Position numbers and translations under genes: made by a program | DNA from: Proteus columbae | GTDB taxonomy: Bacteria; Pseudomonadota; Gammaproteobacteria; Enterobacterales; Enterobacteriaceae | Direction of reading: 5' to 3' | Assembly: GCF_002777965.1 (NCBI RefSeq) | Contig: NZ_NGVR01000002.1 | Location: 62,001 to 126,000, forward strand | DNA length: 64,000 nucleotides | The notes under the pieces: generated by a model | Told to the model about the DNA's origin: nothing | Seen by the model: only the letters and a program-made list of their open reading frames with translations | Databases searched by the model: none | In this document: in pieces, positions 39,741-48,804 of the stretch | How positions within the stretch are numbered: the stretch's first letter is position 1 | Layout of the letters: each line of letters begins with the position of its first letter

Positions 39741-40457
39741 TTATTGCTTAAGCGCCTCTTTTTGCGCTTCAAATATCTTCTCTAATCCCCCCTTTGCAAG
39801 GGCAAGTAGAGCAAGCAATTCTTCATGACTAAATGGTGCACCTTCGGCCGTACCTTGAACCTCAATCATACGTCCATCATCGATCATCACCACATTCATA
39901 TCTGTTTCTGCTGCCGAATCTTCAACATATTCAAGATCGCATAATGGTTCACCATCAACAATACCCACAGATACAGCGGCTACCATTGATTTAAGAGGGC
40001 TCTTTTTCAGTTTGCCTTCTTCAACCATTTTATTTAATGCATCGACTAACGCGACGCAAGCACCAGAGATAGACGCAGTACGCGTACCACCATCTGCTTG
40101 AATAACATCACAATCGACAGTGATGGTAAATTCACCTAATGCTTTTAAATCAACAGCGGCACGTAATGAGCGAGCGATTAAACGTTGGATCTCCATAGTA
40201 CGACCCGTTTGTTTACCACGAGCCGCTTCACGTGCATTACGGCTATTCGTTGCGCGAGGAAGCATGCCGTATTCTGCAGTCACCCATCCTTGCCCTTGTC
40301 CTTTAAGAAAACGAGGTACACCGTCTTCTACAGTGGCATTACACAAGACTTTAGTATCACCAAATTCGACTAATACAGAACCTTCAGCATGTTTTGTATA
40401 GTGGCGAGTAATGGTAATAGGACGTACTTGGTTTGCTTGTCTGTCTGCTGGACGCAT
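39741..40457 (-). CDS. rph: Ribonuclease PH
   Basis: RNase PH is a phosphate-dependent 3'-5' exonuclease that trims tRNA precursors and helps degrade structured RNA. The 238-residue hexameric protein shows the R-P-A-D-R-Q-x-N-Q-V-R-P start and the conserved R-T-G-R and [10 protein letters not shown] motifs. The frame is open to 40496, but the ATG at 40457 is chosen because GGAG precedes it by eight bases and the family begins there. Translation of its 3' end is expected to control the pyrE attenuator. E. coli K-12 has a frameshifted rph, while this copy is intact. Confidence 0.97.
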   Translation of the reverse strand: MRPADRQANQVRPITITRHYTKHAEGSVLVEFGDTKVLCNATVEDGVPRFLKGQGQGWVTAEYGMLPRATNSRNAREAARGKQTGRTMEIQRLIARSLRAAVDLKALGEFTITVDCDVIQADGGTRTASISGACVALVDALNKMVEEGKLKKSPLKSMVAAVSVGIVDGEPLCDLEYVEDSAAETDMNVVMIDDGRMIEVQGTAEGAPFSHEELLALLALAKGGLEKIFEAQKEALKQ

Positions 40458-40583
40458 GGTGTTATCTCCGCTTTCTCTGACATATTGGGGGCGCATTATA
40501 CGACCTAAAATGGCTTATGCCTATCCTTGTATTGATGCATAGGGTTATAATCGTATCATCTTTTACATTATTGAGACCCTATT

Positions 40584-41447
40584 ATGATCCGTAGCATGAC
40601 CGCTTTTGCTCGCCGAGACATTAAAAAAGACTGGGGTAGCGCTGCATGGGAACTGCGTTCCGTAAACCAACGTTATCTTGAAACTTATATTCGTTTACCT
40701 GAGCAATTACGTAGTTTAGAGCCTGTTATTCGTGAACGTCTACGTAATCGCTTAACGCGCGGTAAGATTGAATGTAACCTACGTTTTGATCTTAATGCTC
40801 GCTTTCAAGGCGAACTTAATCTTGATGAAAATCTAGCGAAACAACTGATTGTTTCTGCCAATTGGGTAAAAAGTCATAGCCATGAAGGCACTATCAGCCC
40901 TTTTGATATTTTACGTTGGCCGGGTGTGATTTCAGCACAAGAGCAAGACTTAGATGCGATTGGCACAGAGCTTTTAGCTGAATTAGATCTAGCAATCGAT
41001 GCCTTTATTGCTAGTCGTGAAGCCGAAGGGCAAGCCCTCAAAGCACTTATCGAACAACGTTTAGATGCGGTTAGCGCAGAAGTCGTCAAAGTAAGAGCTC
41101 AAATGCCAGAAATCTTACAATGGCAACGTGAACGCTTAACCAGCAAATTAGAAGAAGCGCAGGTTCAAATTGATAATAATCGTTTAGAGCAAGAACTTGT
41201 GATGTTAGCACAACGCTTAGACGTTGCTGAAGAGCTGGATAGATTAGAGGCTCACGTTAAAGAAACGCGCAAAATCCTCGTTAAAAAAGAAGCGGTAGGT
41301 CGCCGCCTTGATTTTATGATGCAAGAATTTAACCGTGAATCCAATACATTAGCATCAAAATCAATTAATACTGAAGTCACCAATTCAGCCATTGAATTAA
41401 AAGTTTTAATTGAACAAATGCGTGAGCAGATCCAAAATATCGAGTAA
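40584..41447 (+). CDS. yicC: YicC family protein (endoribonuclease)
   Basis: The 287-residue protein starts M-I-R-S-M-T-A-F-A-R and has the helical C-terminal domain (R-R-L-D-F-M-M-Q-E-F-N-R-E) of the YicC family. E. coli YicC has been reported to take part in small-RNA decay and to have endoribonuclease activity. Length equals the E. coli protein. It is divergent from rph, as in E. coli, and is followed by a strong terminator, after which the gene order leaves the E. coli pattern. Confidence 0.93.
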   Translation: MIRSMTAFARRDIKKDWGSAAWELRSVNQRYLETYIRLPEQLRSLEPVIRERLRNRLTRGKIECNLRFDLNARFQGELNLDENLAKQLIVSANWVKSHSHEGTISPFDILRWPGVISAQEQDLDAIGTELLAELDLAIDAFIASREAEGQALKALIEQRLDAVSAEVVKVRAQMPEILQWQRERLTSKLEEAQVQIDNNRLEQELVMLAQRLDVAEELDRLEAHVKETRKILVKKEAVGRRLDFMMQEFNRESNTLASKSINTEVTNSAIELKVLIEQMREQIQNIE

Positions 41448-41476
41448 GATTTCTTAGCTGTTTACAGCCTATCATT

Positions 41477-41513
41477 AAGCCAGCCAATACCTTGTATTTG
41501 CTGGCTTTTTTGT
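41477..41513 (+). terminator. Terminator after yicC
   Basis: AAGCCAGC...GCTGGCTTTTTTT, with an inner AATAC/GTATT pairing, forms a long hairpin ending in T7, 30 bases after the stop. Confidence 0.88.
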
Positions 41514-41559
41514 TATAACAATTTTCTAATTTTAGTTAGCTTCATTTTTATAAATTGAA

Positions 41560-41584
41560 AATTGTACACCTGAAATGTACAATT
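41560..41584. promoter_or_regulatory. Palindromic operator upstream of phd-doc
   Basis: AATTGTACA, seven bases, then TGTACAATT form a perfect 9-bp inverted repeat 33 bases before phd. The GTACA core resembles the TGTGTACACA-type site bound by P1 Phd. It is the likely site of autoregulation. Confidence 0.7.
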
Positions 41585-41616
41585 CAAATATACATTAAAT
41601 AATGTGAGAAAATATT

Positions 41617-41838
41617 ATGCATACTTATACCTCTACTCAAGCTCGGGCTCATATTTCTGAAGTTTTAGACACCGCTATTCATGGTGAGCCTGTAGAAATA
41701 ACTCGCAGAGATGGCACATCAGCTGTAGTTATTAGTAAGGTTGAATTTGAAGCATACCAAAACGCAAAACTGGATGCTGAATTCGATATAATAATGCAAC
41801 GTCATGGGCATACAATAAAGGCATTAACAAACCGATGA
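41617..41838 (+). CDS. phd: Phd/YefM family antitoxin
   Basis: The 73-residue protein, the same length as phage P1 Phd, should bind DNA through its N-terminal half (A-R-A-H-I-S-E-V-L-D) and wrap the toxin with its C-terminal part. The family motif I-T-R-R-D-G is present near residues 28-33. An ATGA overlap couples it to the toxin gene. A palindromic site lies 33 bases upstream. The pair occupies the space between yicC and murQ. Confidence 0.93.
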   Translation: MHTYTSTQARAHISEVLDTAIHGEPVEITRRDGTSAVVISKVEFEAYQNAKLDAEFDIIMQRHGHTIKALTNR

Positions 41839-42215
41839 ATTGGGTAAGTGCAAAAGAAGTCATTGCTTTTCATGATAAGATCTTAAAACAACTTCCTGGT
41901 GTTGCAGGAATGCCAGAGCCAGGAAGAGCCGAAGCACTTATTTACAGAGTACAAAATCGTACTCATTATGAAGGAATAACAGATATTTATGAGCTAGCTG
42001 CAACCTATTGGATCGCCATTTCTCGAGGCCATATTTTTAATGATGGTAATAAACGAACTGCATTTTTTGTCACTATGGTTTTTCTTTATCGCAATGGTAT
42101 AAAAATAATAGATATTGATGATGTATTGGAAAATTTAACCGTTGATGCAGCCACTGGAGCTAAAAATAGCCAACAGTTAGCACAATACCTAAGAAAATTA
42201 AGTGATAAAGACTAA
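41835..42215 (+). CDS. doc: Doc toxin, Fic-fold kinase of elongation factor Tu
   Basis: Doc toxins phosphorylate EF-Tu and stop translation unless neutralised by Phd. The 126-residue protein has the full Fic motif of Doc: H66-I-F-x-D70-G-N72-K73-R74, with the histidine at the same number as in P1 Doc, so the toxin appears catalytically intact. Asp at position 70 and the short K-R version distinguish it from AMP-transferring Fic enzymes. Its start overlaps phd by four bases. The pair could stabilise the region or act in phage defence; nothing here shows a mobile element around it. Confidence 0.93.
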   Translation: MNWVSAKEVIAFHDKILKQLPGVAGMPEPGRAEALIYRVQNRTHYEGITDIYELAATYWIAISRGHIFNDGNKRTAFFVTMVFLYRNGIKIIDIDDVLENLTVDAATGAKNSQQLAQYLRKLSDKD

Positions 42216-42225
42216 AACTATTTAA

Positions 42226-43125
42226 TCACTCACCCAACGCCTTTCGAATAAACCCTTTATTTTGGTTCAACATCTGCGTGGCTTGAGGTGCATCTACACC
42301 CGCTAAGATCATCAAAATCGCCGTTTTACAGTGACGCTGACATTGCGATAGCGCTTCTTCAGCGATTGCTCTTTCACACTCTGTGGCTTGCATTACAATA
42401 CGAATTTGACGCTCAACCAACTTGGCGTTGGTGGCTTCAACATCCACCATTAAATTACCAAATACCTTACCAATTTTTATCATCGCACCTGTGGTTATCA
42501 TATTTAAGATAAGCTTTTGTGCAGTGCCTGCTTTCATTCGTGATGATCCTGTGACCACCTCTGCTCCCACAATCGGTGTAATAGCGATATCCGCAATTTG
42601 TGCAATAGGGCTTTCAGGATTACAGCTAATTGCGCCTGTTGTAGCACCTAATGATTTTGCATAATTTAAAGCGCCAATGACATAAGGGGTTCTGCCACTT
42701 GCAGCGATACCCACTAAAATATCTTTCTCGTTGAAATTAAGTGTGCGTAAATCGTGTTCACCTAACTGGATATCATCTTCTGCATTCTCGACAGCTTGTA
42801 AAATAGCCTTATGTCCACCAGCAATTAAACCAATCACCATTTCATGAGGTGTACCATAAGTTGGAGGACATTCACTGGCATCTAAAATCCCTAATCGTCC
42901 CGATGTACCTGCTCCGCAATAAATAAGGCGGCCACCTTGAGAAAAAGCAATTGCAACTTTATCAACTAATTGAACAATTTCAGGTAGCGCTTTCTCAACT
43001 GCTAATGGCACTTTTTTATCTTCATTATTAATGACTTTTAGCATATCTAATGTTGAAAGTGTGTCTATATTTTCACTGTTATAATTTCTACTTTCAGTGA
43101 CAAGATTGCTAAGGTCAATCGCCAT
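42226..43125 (-). CDS. murQ: N-acetylmuramic acid 6-phosphate etherase
   Basis: MurQ cleaves the lactyl ether of MurNAc-6-phosphate to give GlcNAc-6-phosphate and D-lactate, allowing reuse of cell-wall sugar. The 299-residue protein has an SIS fold with [11 protein letters not shown] and the conserved [10 protein letters not shown] block. A C-terminal helical region follows. In E. coli murQ precedes murP (PTS) and is next to murR; neither is adjacent here. The stop lies 10 bases from the doc stop, so the genes are convergent. Confidence 0.95.
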   Translation of the reverse strand: MAIDLSNLVTESRNYNSENIDTLSTLDMLKVINNEDKKVPLAVEKALPEIVQLVDKVAIAFSQGGRLIYCGAGTSGRLGILDASECPPTYGTPHEMVIGLIAGGHKAILQAVENAEDDIQLGEHDLRTLNFNEKDILVGIAASGRTPYVIGALNYAKSLGATTGAISCNPESPIAQIADIAITPIVGAEVVTGSSRMKAGTAQKLILNMITTGAMIKIGKVFGNLMVDVEATNAKLVERQIRIVMQATECERAIAEEALSQCQRHCKTAILMILAGVDAPQATQMLNQNKGFIRKALGE

Positions 43126-43233
43126 TATCGCTCTCCCAATATTGTTATTTATTTGATTAAGTCGAAGAAATAAACTGCTTTTATACCATTATTATTGGTA
43201 AGATTTTCAAAATCATTACAAACGGTACTCTAC

Positions 43234-43971
43234 ATGACATTTATTAAATCTATTTCGACCTTTATCAGTTTAATGGCCCTTTTCTTCTCTTTTTCTGTGC
43301 ATGCTAATTTTGAAGAACAAGAAAAAAGAGAGTTTGAACAAATCCGCACAGAAGCACTAAACCATAATGCGCAAGCTCAGTATCGATTGGCCGAAATGTA
43401 TTTAATGGGAACCGGCGTAGAAAAAAATCTTTTTAATGCACAACTATGGGCCAATGAAGCCATAAAAAATGATTATGCCGATGCCTACGCACTACTTGCT
43501 GATCTCTATTTATTTAATACTGACCCTTATTTTAAAAACCATTATGTTGATGCAAGAAAATTAGCAACAGTTGCAGCAAATAAAGGAAGCATAAGAGGAA
43601 AAATAAGTCTAGCAACAGCTCTGATAGCACCTTTATCGGGTGAAACAGATTACAAAAAAGCAATTGCATTATTAGAAGAAGCCGCAGCAACTCATCAACC
43701 AGAACTTGTTTATGCTCCGATTTGGTTAGGTGTTCTTTATAGCGGGGTTGGTAATGTTCCTGTAGATACTGAGAAAGCGAATATGTGGTTTGCAAAAGCC
43801 AATGAAATGACTTTTGAAGGATTTGCTCAAGCAATGGCCTCTTTTATGTTCTCTGGTCAATATCATATTATCGAACCAAATAAGCAAAAAGCTGACGAAT
43901 TAATGAAACAAGCTTGTGAAGAAGCAAAAAAAGTTGGCAATGAGTTCTATTGCCAACAAGAGTTTAATTAA
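43234..43971 (+). CDS. Exported Sel1-repeat protein
   Basis: The 245-residue protein has a signal peptide (about residues 1-24, ending S-V-H-A) and then three to four Sel1-type TPR-like repeats, for example A-Q-A-Q-Y-R-L-A-E-M-Y-L-M-G-T-G-V. Sel1 repeats are helical scaffolds for protein contacts in the periplasm or outer membrane; the partner is unknown. I start at the ATG at 43234, since the 13 upstream codons would spoil the signal peptide. It is divergent from murQ and followed by a terminator. Confidence 0.78.
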   Translation: MTFIKSISTFISLMALFFSFSVHANFEEQEKREFEQIRTEALNHNAQAQYRLAEMYLMGTGVEKNLFNAQLWANEAIKNDYADAYALLADLYLFNTDPYFKNHYVDARKLATVAANKGSIRGKISLATALIAPLSGETDYKKAIALLEEAAATHQPELVYAPIWLGVLYSGVGNVPVDTEKANMWFAKANEMTFEGFAQAMASFMFSGQYHIIEPNKQKADELMKQACEEAKKVGNEFYCQQEFN

Positions 43972-44005
43972 CCCAAATTAAATCTAATAAATAACCCTAA
44001 CTCAG

Positions 44006-44036
44006 AAAAGAGATGGTAAGTTTTGCCATCTCTTTT
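44006..44036. terminator. Bidirectional terminator between the Sel1 and GNAT genes
   Basis: AAAAGAGATGG and CCATCTCTTTT pair around a 9-base loop between convergent genes. Confidence 0.85.
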
Positions 44037-44065
44037 ATACCCTATCTGCCCTATCTAACGCTCTT

Positions 44066-44524
44066 TTACAGCGCCATACGGTATTCAATTACACCCGGTT
44101 TTTCTGCCACCCAGTTATATAAACGTTGACCGCGTAAATTGGTTTCCTGTGTATGCCAATATAAACGAGCACAATCACGCTGTTTTGCTTGTTGATTAAC
44201 AAACTCAATAAGTTGCTTACCTACGTGGCGTCCACGAGTATCTGGTGAAACAAATAAATCTTCTAAATAACAAAAATCACTTTCAGCCCATGTTGAACGA
44301 TGAAAAAGATAATGAACAAAACCCAATACCTTTTCACCTTCCATTGCTACAGCACAATAAACAGGCTCTTTTTCATCAAAAAAACGTGCCCATGTTTTTA
44401 ATGTTGTCTCTTCTGATAATTCAACTTTATAAAATGCTTGATAACTTAACCAATGTGGCAACCATTGAGCATAATGCTCTTGTTCAACAAACTGAATTGA
44501 AACAGTTATTGGTGTTGTGCTCAT
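44066..44524 (-). CDS. GNAT family N-acetyltransferase
   Basis: The 152-residue protein is a single GNAT domain with the acetyl-CoA pyrophosphate loop R-G-R-H-V-G-K-Q-L near residues 96-104, preceded by D-L-F-V-S-P-D. It transfers acetyl from acetyl-CoA to an amine, but the acceptor is unknown. It is divergent from a MocR-family regulator, with the two start sites 128 bases apart. MocR regulators often control the divergent neighbour, so its substrate may be an amine or amino acid sensed by that regulator. Confidence 0.85.
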   Translation of the reverse strand: MSTTPITVSIQFVEQEHYAQWLPHWLSYQAFYKVELSEETTLKTWARFFDEKEPVYCAVAMEGEKVLGFVHYLFHRSTWAESDFCYLEDLFVSPDTRGRHVGKQLIEFVNQQAKQRDCARLYWHTQETNLRGQRLYNWVAEKPGVIEYRMAL

Positions 44525-44651
44525 CTCTTCACTTCCTTCTACTTTTATAAATGCTATAAAAAGGTATCACCTGCCTTTAATCATGGTCATGGTACGTTTA
44601 ATTTTGGTTCTCAATAAGGTACACTTTTTGTGTTTTTATAGGATCCACTTT

Positions 44652-46139
44652 ATGAAGCAGAAAAAAACGGCGTATTTCCCTAACCTTGTTTTAGAGGAAG
44701 GACCTATTGGTTCTCAGGTTTATCACGCAATTAGAAAAGCTATTTTAGATGGGCGCTTAACATCTGGTAGTCGTCTACCATCAAGCCGTACTTTAGCTGA
44801 AATGATGTCGATTTCTCGTAATTCTGTTATAGCAGGATTTGAACGTTTAATTGATGAAGGTTATCTATTTACTCGACGCGGTGCAGGTACTTTTGTTGCA
44901 AGCACAATCCCTGATGCCATTATTTCGGATAAGTGGATCAAAACAACCCACTCGACTTCTTCACCGTCAATTGAAAGTCCATTAGAAACGCTAAATCCCA
45001 ATATGCAAAAAGCACAAGCGTTTTGGCAACAGTCGCAACCGAATATCAATAGTAATCCGATGTTTCATGTTGGTGTTGGGTGTGTAGATCTTTTTCCACA
45101 TGAACTTTGGGGAAGATTATTAGGGCGAGTTTGGCGACAATCAAAAAAAGCACTCGCAACATTTAATTCGCCAACAGGCTATACACCATTAAAAGAGATG
45201 ATATGCCAATATATGCAATCAACTCGTGGCCTTTATTGCCAACCGGAACAAATTATTATTGTAAATGGAACACAGCAAGCGATTAATCTCACTACCAGAG
45301 TATTATTAAAAGAGGGTGATGCCGTTTGGTTAGATGATCCTGGTTATGACAGCGCACGAGGGATCTTCACATCTTATGGTATAAAATCACACCCAATAAG
45401 TTCAGATATTGATGGAATGAATGTTTCTCAAGGAATAGAGCAGTGTCCTGAAGCAAAACTTGTTTTTACAACACCTTCACACCAATTTCCTTTAGGTAAT
45501 ACCCTCTCACTTTCACGCCGTATTGCGTTATTAGAGTGGGCATCATCCAATAATGTGTGGATCTTCGAAGATGACTACAATAGCGAATTTCGCTATCACT
45601 CTAAACCTATTCAATCTCTACAAGGTTTAGATAAATACCAGCGCGTTATTTATGCCGGTACATTTTCAAAAATGATGTATCCCGGGTTTCGTTTAGGCTT
45701 TTTAGTGGTTCCTTTACCTTTAGTTGATGCATTTAAAGCCGCTAAATACTACACCGATTCACATTCTGGCTTTTTAGAGCAAGCAACATTAGCGCTGTTT
45801 ATTTCTCAAGGACATTATGCACGCCATGTTAGGCGAATACGAAAAGCCTGCTATGAACGCTATCAAGTATTAACTAATGCCATAAAAACACATTTATCTC
45901 ATGTTTTCTGTGTTGAACCGACAGACTCTGGGATCCACATTGTCTGCTGGCTACTAGCTGACTATACAGAAGAATATATTGTGAAAAAATCACGAGAAAT
46001 TGGATTAGCTATACAGCCTTTATCTCGTTACTGCATTCAAACTTATCCGAAACAAGGCGTATTATTAGGATATGCTGCTCATGATCCTATGGAAATTGAA
46101 AAGAGTATTATTTTGCTTGCTCAAGCATTATCTAAATAA
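44652..46139 (+). CDS. MocR/PdxR-type GntR-family regulator with aminotransferase-like domain
   Basis: The 495-residue protein joins a GntR winged helix (about residues 20-80, S-R-L-P-S-S-R-T-L-A-E) to a fold-type-I aminotransferase domain (about 125-490). That domain carries the PLP-lysine motif G-T-F-S-K-M-M-Y-P-G-F-R-L-G. Such proteins sense PLP, amino acids or GABA; PdxR controls vitamin B6 genes in some bacteria. The frame is open for 45 codons upstream, but the conserved N-terminus begins at the ATG at 44652. The gap to the divergent GNAT gene holds three GGTAC/GGTTC half-sites (44591, 44606, 44618), possible binding sites. Confidence 0.85.
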   Translation: MKQKKTAYFPNLVLEEGPIGSQVYHAIRKAILDGRLTSGSRLPSSRTLAEMMSISRNSVIAGFERLIDEGYLFTRRGAGTFVASTIPDAIISDKWIKTTHSTSSPSIESPLETLNPNMQKAQAFWQQSQPNINSNPMFHVGVGCVDLFPHELWGRLLGRVWRQSKKALATFNSPTGYTPLKEMICQYMQSTRGLYCQPEQIIIVNGTQQAINLTTRVLLKEGDAVWLDDPGYDSARGIFTSYGIKSHPISSDIDGMNVSQGIEQCPEAKLVFTTPSHQFPLGNTLSLSRRIALLEWASSNNVWIFEDDYNSEFRYHSKPIQSLQGLDKYQRVIYAGTFSKMMYPGFRLGFLVVPLPLVDAFKAAKYYTDSHSGFLEQATLALFISQGHYARHVRRIRKACYERYQVLTNAIKTHLSHVFCVEPTDSGIHIVCWLLADYTEEYIVKKSREIGLAIQPLSRYCIQTYPKQGVLLGYAAHDPMEIEKSIILLAQALSK

Positions 46140-46194
46140 ATAACATCTATTCTTAATTTTTATTTACAATACAAACGTCGAGCAAGCTTTGTAT

Positions 46195-46764
46195 TTACCC
46201 TATTTTATTTTTTGGCGTACAATAATAAACCCAAGCTGGAGGAACATTCAGCATAACTAATTTTTTTTCTAAATGAAAATAACGAGATAACGTTTTTTCA
46301 TATCGAGTTGTATATTGAAATAATACAAAACACCCTTGAGTTTTTAATAACTCTTTATGCACTCGTTTTAAAACTCTTAAACCTGTTTTTTTAGGAATAG
46401 ATAAAAAAGGTAGCCCTGAAATAATCATATTATAATGACTATTTAATTTTTCTGCCGATGCGGCATAAACCCTTAATCGGCTATCATTAATTTTATCTAA
46501 TTCTGTCGCAAAACTAGGTTCTATTTCAAAAACATCTAATGATGAATTTTCTGACATTCTTTTTAAAATCTGTTGAGTAATAACACCTGTACCAGCACCT
46601 AACTCAGCAACTTGAAGATCCTGTTGCCAATTGAGTTTATCCAACATTTCATAACATAACCAACGGGATGAAGGCGCGATAGTACCCATCGTGGTTGGTG
46701 AGATCACAAACCGTTTTAAATATGAGTAGTATGTAGATAATGGAATGAATGTGGATATATCCAT
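46195..46764 (-). CDS. PmtA-like class I SAM methyltransferase
   Basis: The 189-residue protein has the SAM motif E54-L-G-A-G-T-G60 and a preceding G-T-I-A-P-S-S block seen in bacterial phospholipid N-methyltransferases and rRNA-dimethylase-like proteins. A later S-G-L-P-F-L-S-I motif stands at the catalytic position. A methyltransferase for phosphatidylethanolamine or another lipid is one option, but enterics do not usually make phosphatidylcholine, so the substrate is open. Upstream lies a long AT-rich gap. Confidence 0.72.
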   Translation of the reverse strand: MDISTFIPLSTYYSYLKRFVISPTTMGTIAPSSRWLCYEMLDKLNWQQDLQVAELGAGTGVITQQILKRMSENSSLDVFEIEPSFATELDKINDSRLRVYAASAEKLNSHYNMIISGLPFLSIPKKTGLRVLKRVHKELLKTQGCFVLFQYTTRYEKTLSRYFHLEKKLVMLNVPPAWVYYCTPKNKIG

Positions 46765-47236
46765 CTTCGCCTCCTAGTGCCTTTTAATTAAGGTAAAATA
46801 AAAATTAGATTAAATGAAGAACATTCATCATTATTTTTATTTATGAAAATACATCATCTATTGAATAATGACTTTCAGTATAAAGCTTGGAGTCATCTCT
46901 AAGTAAATACGTTTTTCTTATATATTACACTATTTTACATTTTTCTATTTTTACTCTATTTTCTTAAATAAGAATATGTTTTTATTTATCCTAAAAAAGA
47001 AAATAAGATATAGCAGAATATTCTTACACTTTTATGTTTGGTTCATTTTCTTTTTTAACAACTCATTGATATTTGTTCGTTCTGTGGCTTTCTTTTGTTA
47101 ACTCTACGCAGACTATAAGAAACACTTCTAATTCTTTGGTAAATAATCAATAAATTAACTTGCACCTATCTCTATATTTTGTCAGGTTAGTGTGAGGTCT
47201 CTCACTATTCCTACAGATAAAGACAGGGTAATTACA
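46765..47236. other. AT-rich intergenic region upstream of asd
   Basis: This 470-base gap between divergent genes contains no convincing reading frame. It holds a 6-bp inverted repeat ATGACT...AGTCAT (46868-46896) and should carry the asd promoter. An in-frame GTG at 47192 upstream of asd is not used. I do not recognise a lysine riboswitch. Confidence 0.5.
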
Positions 47237-48343
47237 ATGAAAAATGTTGGTTTTGTGGGCTGGCGTGGTATGGTCGGCTCCGTTTTAATGCAAAGAATGG
47301 TTGAAGAACGTGATTTTGATGGGATAAACCCTGTTTTCTTCACCACATCTCAATTAGGTGAAGCAGCACCTGCTTATGGTAATCACCGTAGCACTCTGCA
47401 AGATGCTTATGACATTGATACCTTAGCATCACTCGATATTATCATTAGTTGCCAAGGTGGTGATTACACCAATGAAATCTATCCAAAACTGCGCCAAGCC
47501 GGTTGGCAAGGTTACTGGATTGATGCCGCATCAGCACTGCGTATGAATGATGATGCAGTAATTATTCTCGATCCTGTTAATGGACAGCATATTCAAGACA
47601 GCTTAAATAAAGGTATTAAAGCCTTTGTCGGTGGTAACTGCACCGTCAGTTTAATGCTGATGTCATTAGGTGGTCTATTTGCTAACAATTTAGTGGAATG
47701 GGCAAGCGTATCTACTTATCAGGCGGCTTCTGGGGCTGGTGCTCGCCATATGAGAGAGTTACTGTCACAGATGGGCTCTTTACATAATCAAGTGGTTAAA
47801 GAGCTAGAAAACCCAGCTTCTGCAATCTTAGATATTGAACGAAAAGTCACTAACTTTACACGTAGCGGTACAATGCCAACTGAGCAATTTGGTGTTCCGC
47901 TTGCGGGTAGCTTGATCCCTTGGATTGATAAACAATTAGAAAATGGTCAAAGCCGTGAAGAGTGGAAAGGACAAGCTGAAACTAACAAGATCCTAAATAC
48001 AGGTTCAAACATCATTCCTGTGGATGGCCTTTGCGTTCGTATTGGTGCGTTACGTTGCCATAGCCAAGCATTCACCTTAAAACTGAAAAAAGATTTACCC
48101 GTTGCAGAGATTGAACAATTGCTCGCAAGCCACAATGATTGGGTAAAAGTCATTCCTAATGATCGTGAATTAACGATGCGTGAATTAACACCCGCCGCAG
48201 TCACGGGTACATTGAGCACACCAGTAGGCCGTATTCGTAAACTGAATATGGGCCCTGAATTTATTTCAGCCTTTACGGTGGGTGACCAACTGTTATGGGG
48301 TGCTGCAGAGCCTTTACGTCGTATGCTGAATATTCTGCGTTAA
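47237..48343 (+). CDS. asd: Aspartate-semialdehyde dehydrogenase
   Basis: Asd reduces aspartyl phosphate to aspartate semialdehyde, the branch point to lysine, diaminopimelate, threonine and methionine. The 368-residue protein starts [14 protein letters not shown] with the NADP loop. It has the active-site cysteine at C135 in G-G-N-C-T-V-S, the same number as in E. coli. I chose the ATG at 47237, preceded by AGGG, over a GTG 15 codons upstream. The gene stands alone with about 460 bases of AT-rich DNA on each side. Confidence 0.97.
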   Translation: MKNVGFVGWRGMVGSVLMQRMVEERDFDGINPVFFTTSQLGEAAPAYGNHRSTLQDAYDIDTLASLDIIISCQGGDYTNEIYPKLRQAGWQGYWIDAASALRMNDDAVIILDPVNGQHIQDSLNKGIKAFVGGNCTVSLMLMSLGGLFANNLVEWASVSTYQAASGAGARHMRELLSQMGSLHNQVVKELENPASAILDIERKVTNFTRSGTMPTEQFGVPLAGSLIPWIDKQLENGQSREEWKGQAETNKILNTGSNIIPVDGLCVRIGALRCHSQAFTLKLKKDLPVAEIEQLLASHNDWVKVIPNDRELTMRELTPAAVTGTLSTPVGRIRKLNMGPEFISAFTVGDQLLWGAAEPLRRMLNILR

Positions 48344-48804
48344 TATTAATTATTTAGAATATCGACTACTTCTAGAAAATAGAAATGGTTGATATTCTTA
48401 TTCTCAATAGTTATTAGTTTCATTTTTTATTTTCCCGCCCTTTCTTTTCTCATAAACTATTTTTTAATTTTTCATATTTTATTTATTTTTAATTTTATAG
48501 CTCTTTATAAAATACATTTTTTACAATAATTTCAAAAATAACTCTAAAGAATTCAGGCTGATCATTCAGCATAATCCACCTGTTTTTATTCAAAACAGAG
48601 TGTAAAAATAAATAAAGTATTTTTTAACAACTGAAAAGTAATGACGACAAAAATCTAAATATAATAATTTCTAATATATTATTCCTTTTCTCTGTCTTTC
48701 GTGAAAACTACGGTAACTACTTATTATTTAAAAATAAATTTACTTTGCATTGTCATTTATTTAAGGTGATTTTTATTACTTTAATAAAAAGATGCATTAT
48801 AAAT
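48344..48804 (+). other. AT-rich gap between asd and the AbgT gene
   Basis: This 460-base gap has no supported gene. It contains two small hairpins, GCTGA-TCAT-TCAGC (48557-48570) and CTGTTTT-TATTC-AAAACAG (48580-48598), about 210-250 bases before the transporter gene. A long-range GAATATC/GATATTC pairing lies just after asd (48357-48397), which may help end the asd transcript. Confidence 0.45.

Noticed and set aside
44517-44651. 45-codon extension of the MocR regulator.
   Set aside because: It overlaps the divergent acetyltransferase start and is hydrophobic and unlike GntR N-termini.
46765-47236. Lysine riboswitch upstream of asd.
   Set aside because: I could not find the conserved core sequences or stem pattern, so no riboswitch is claimed.
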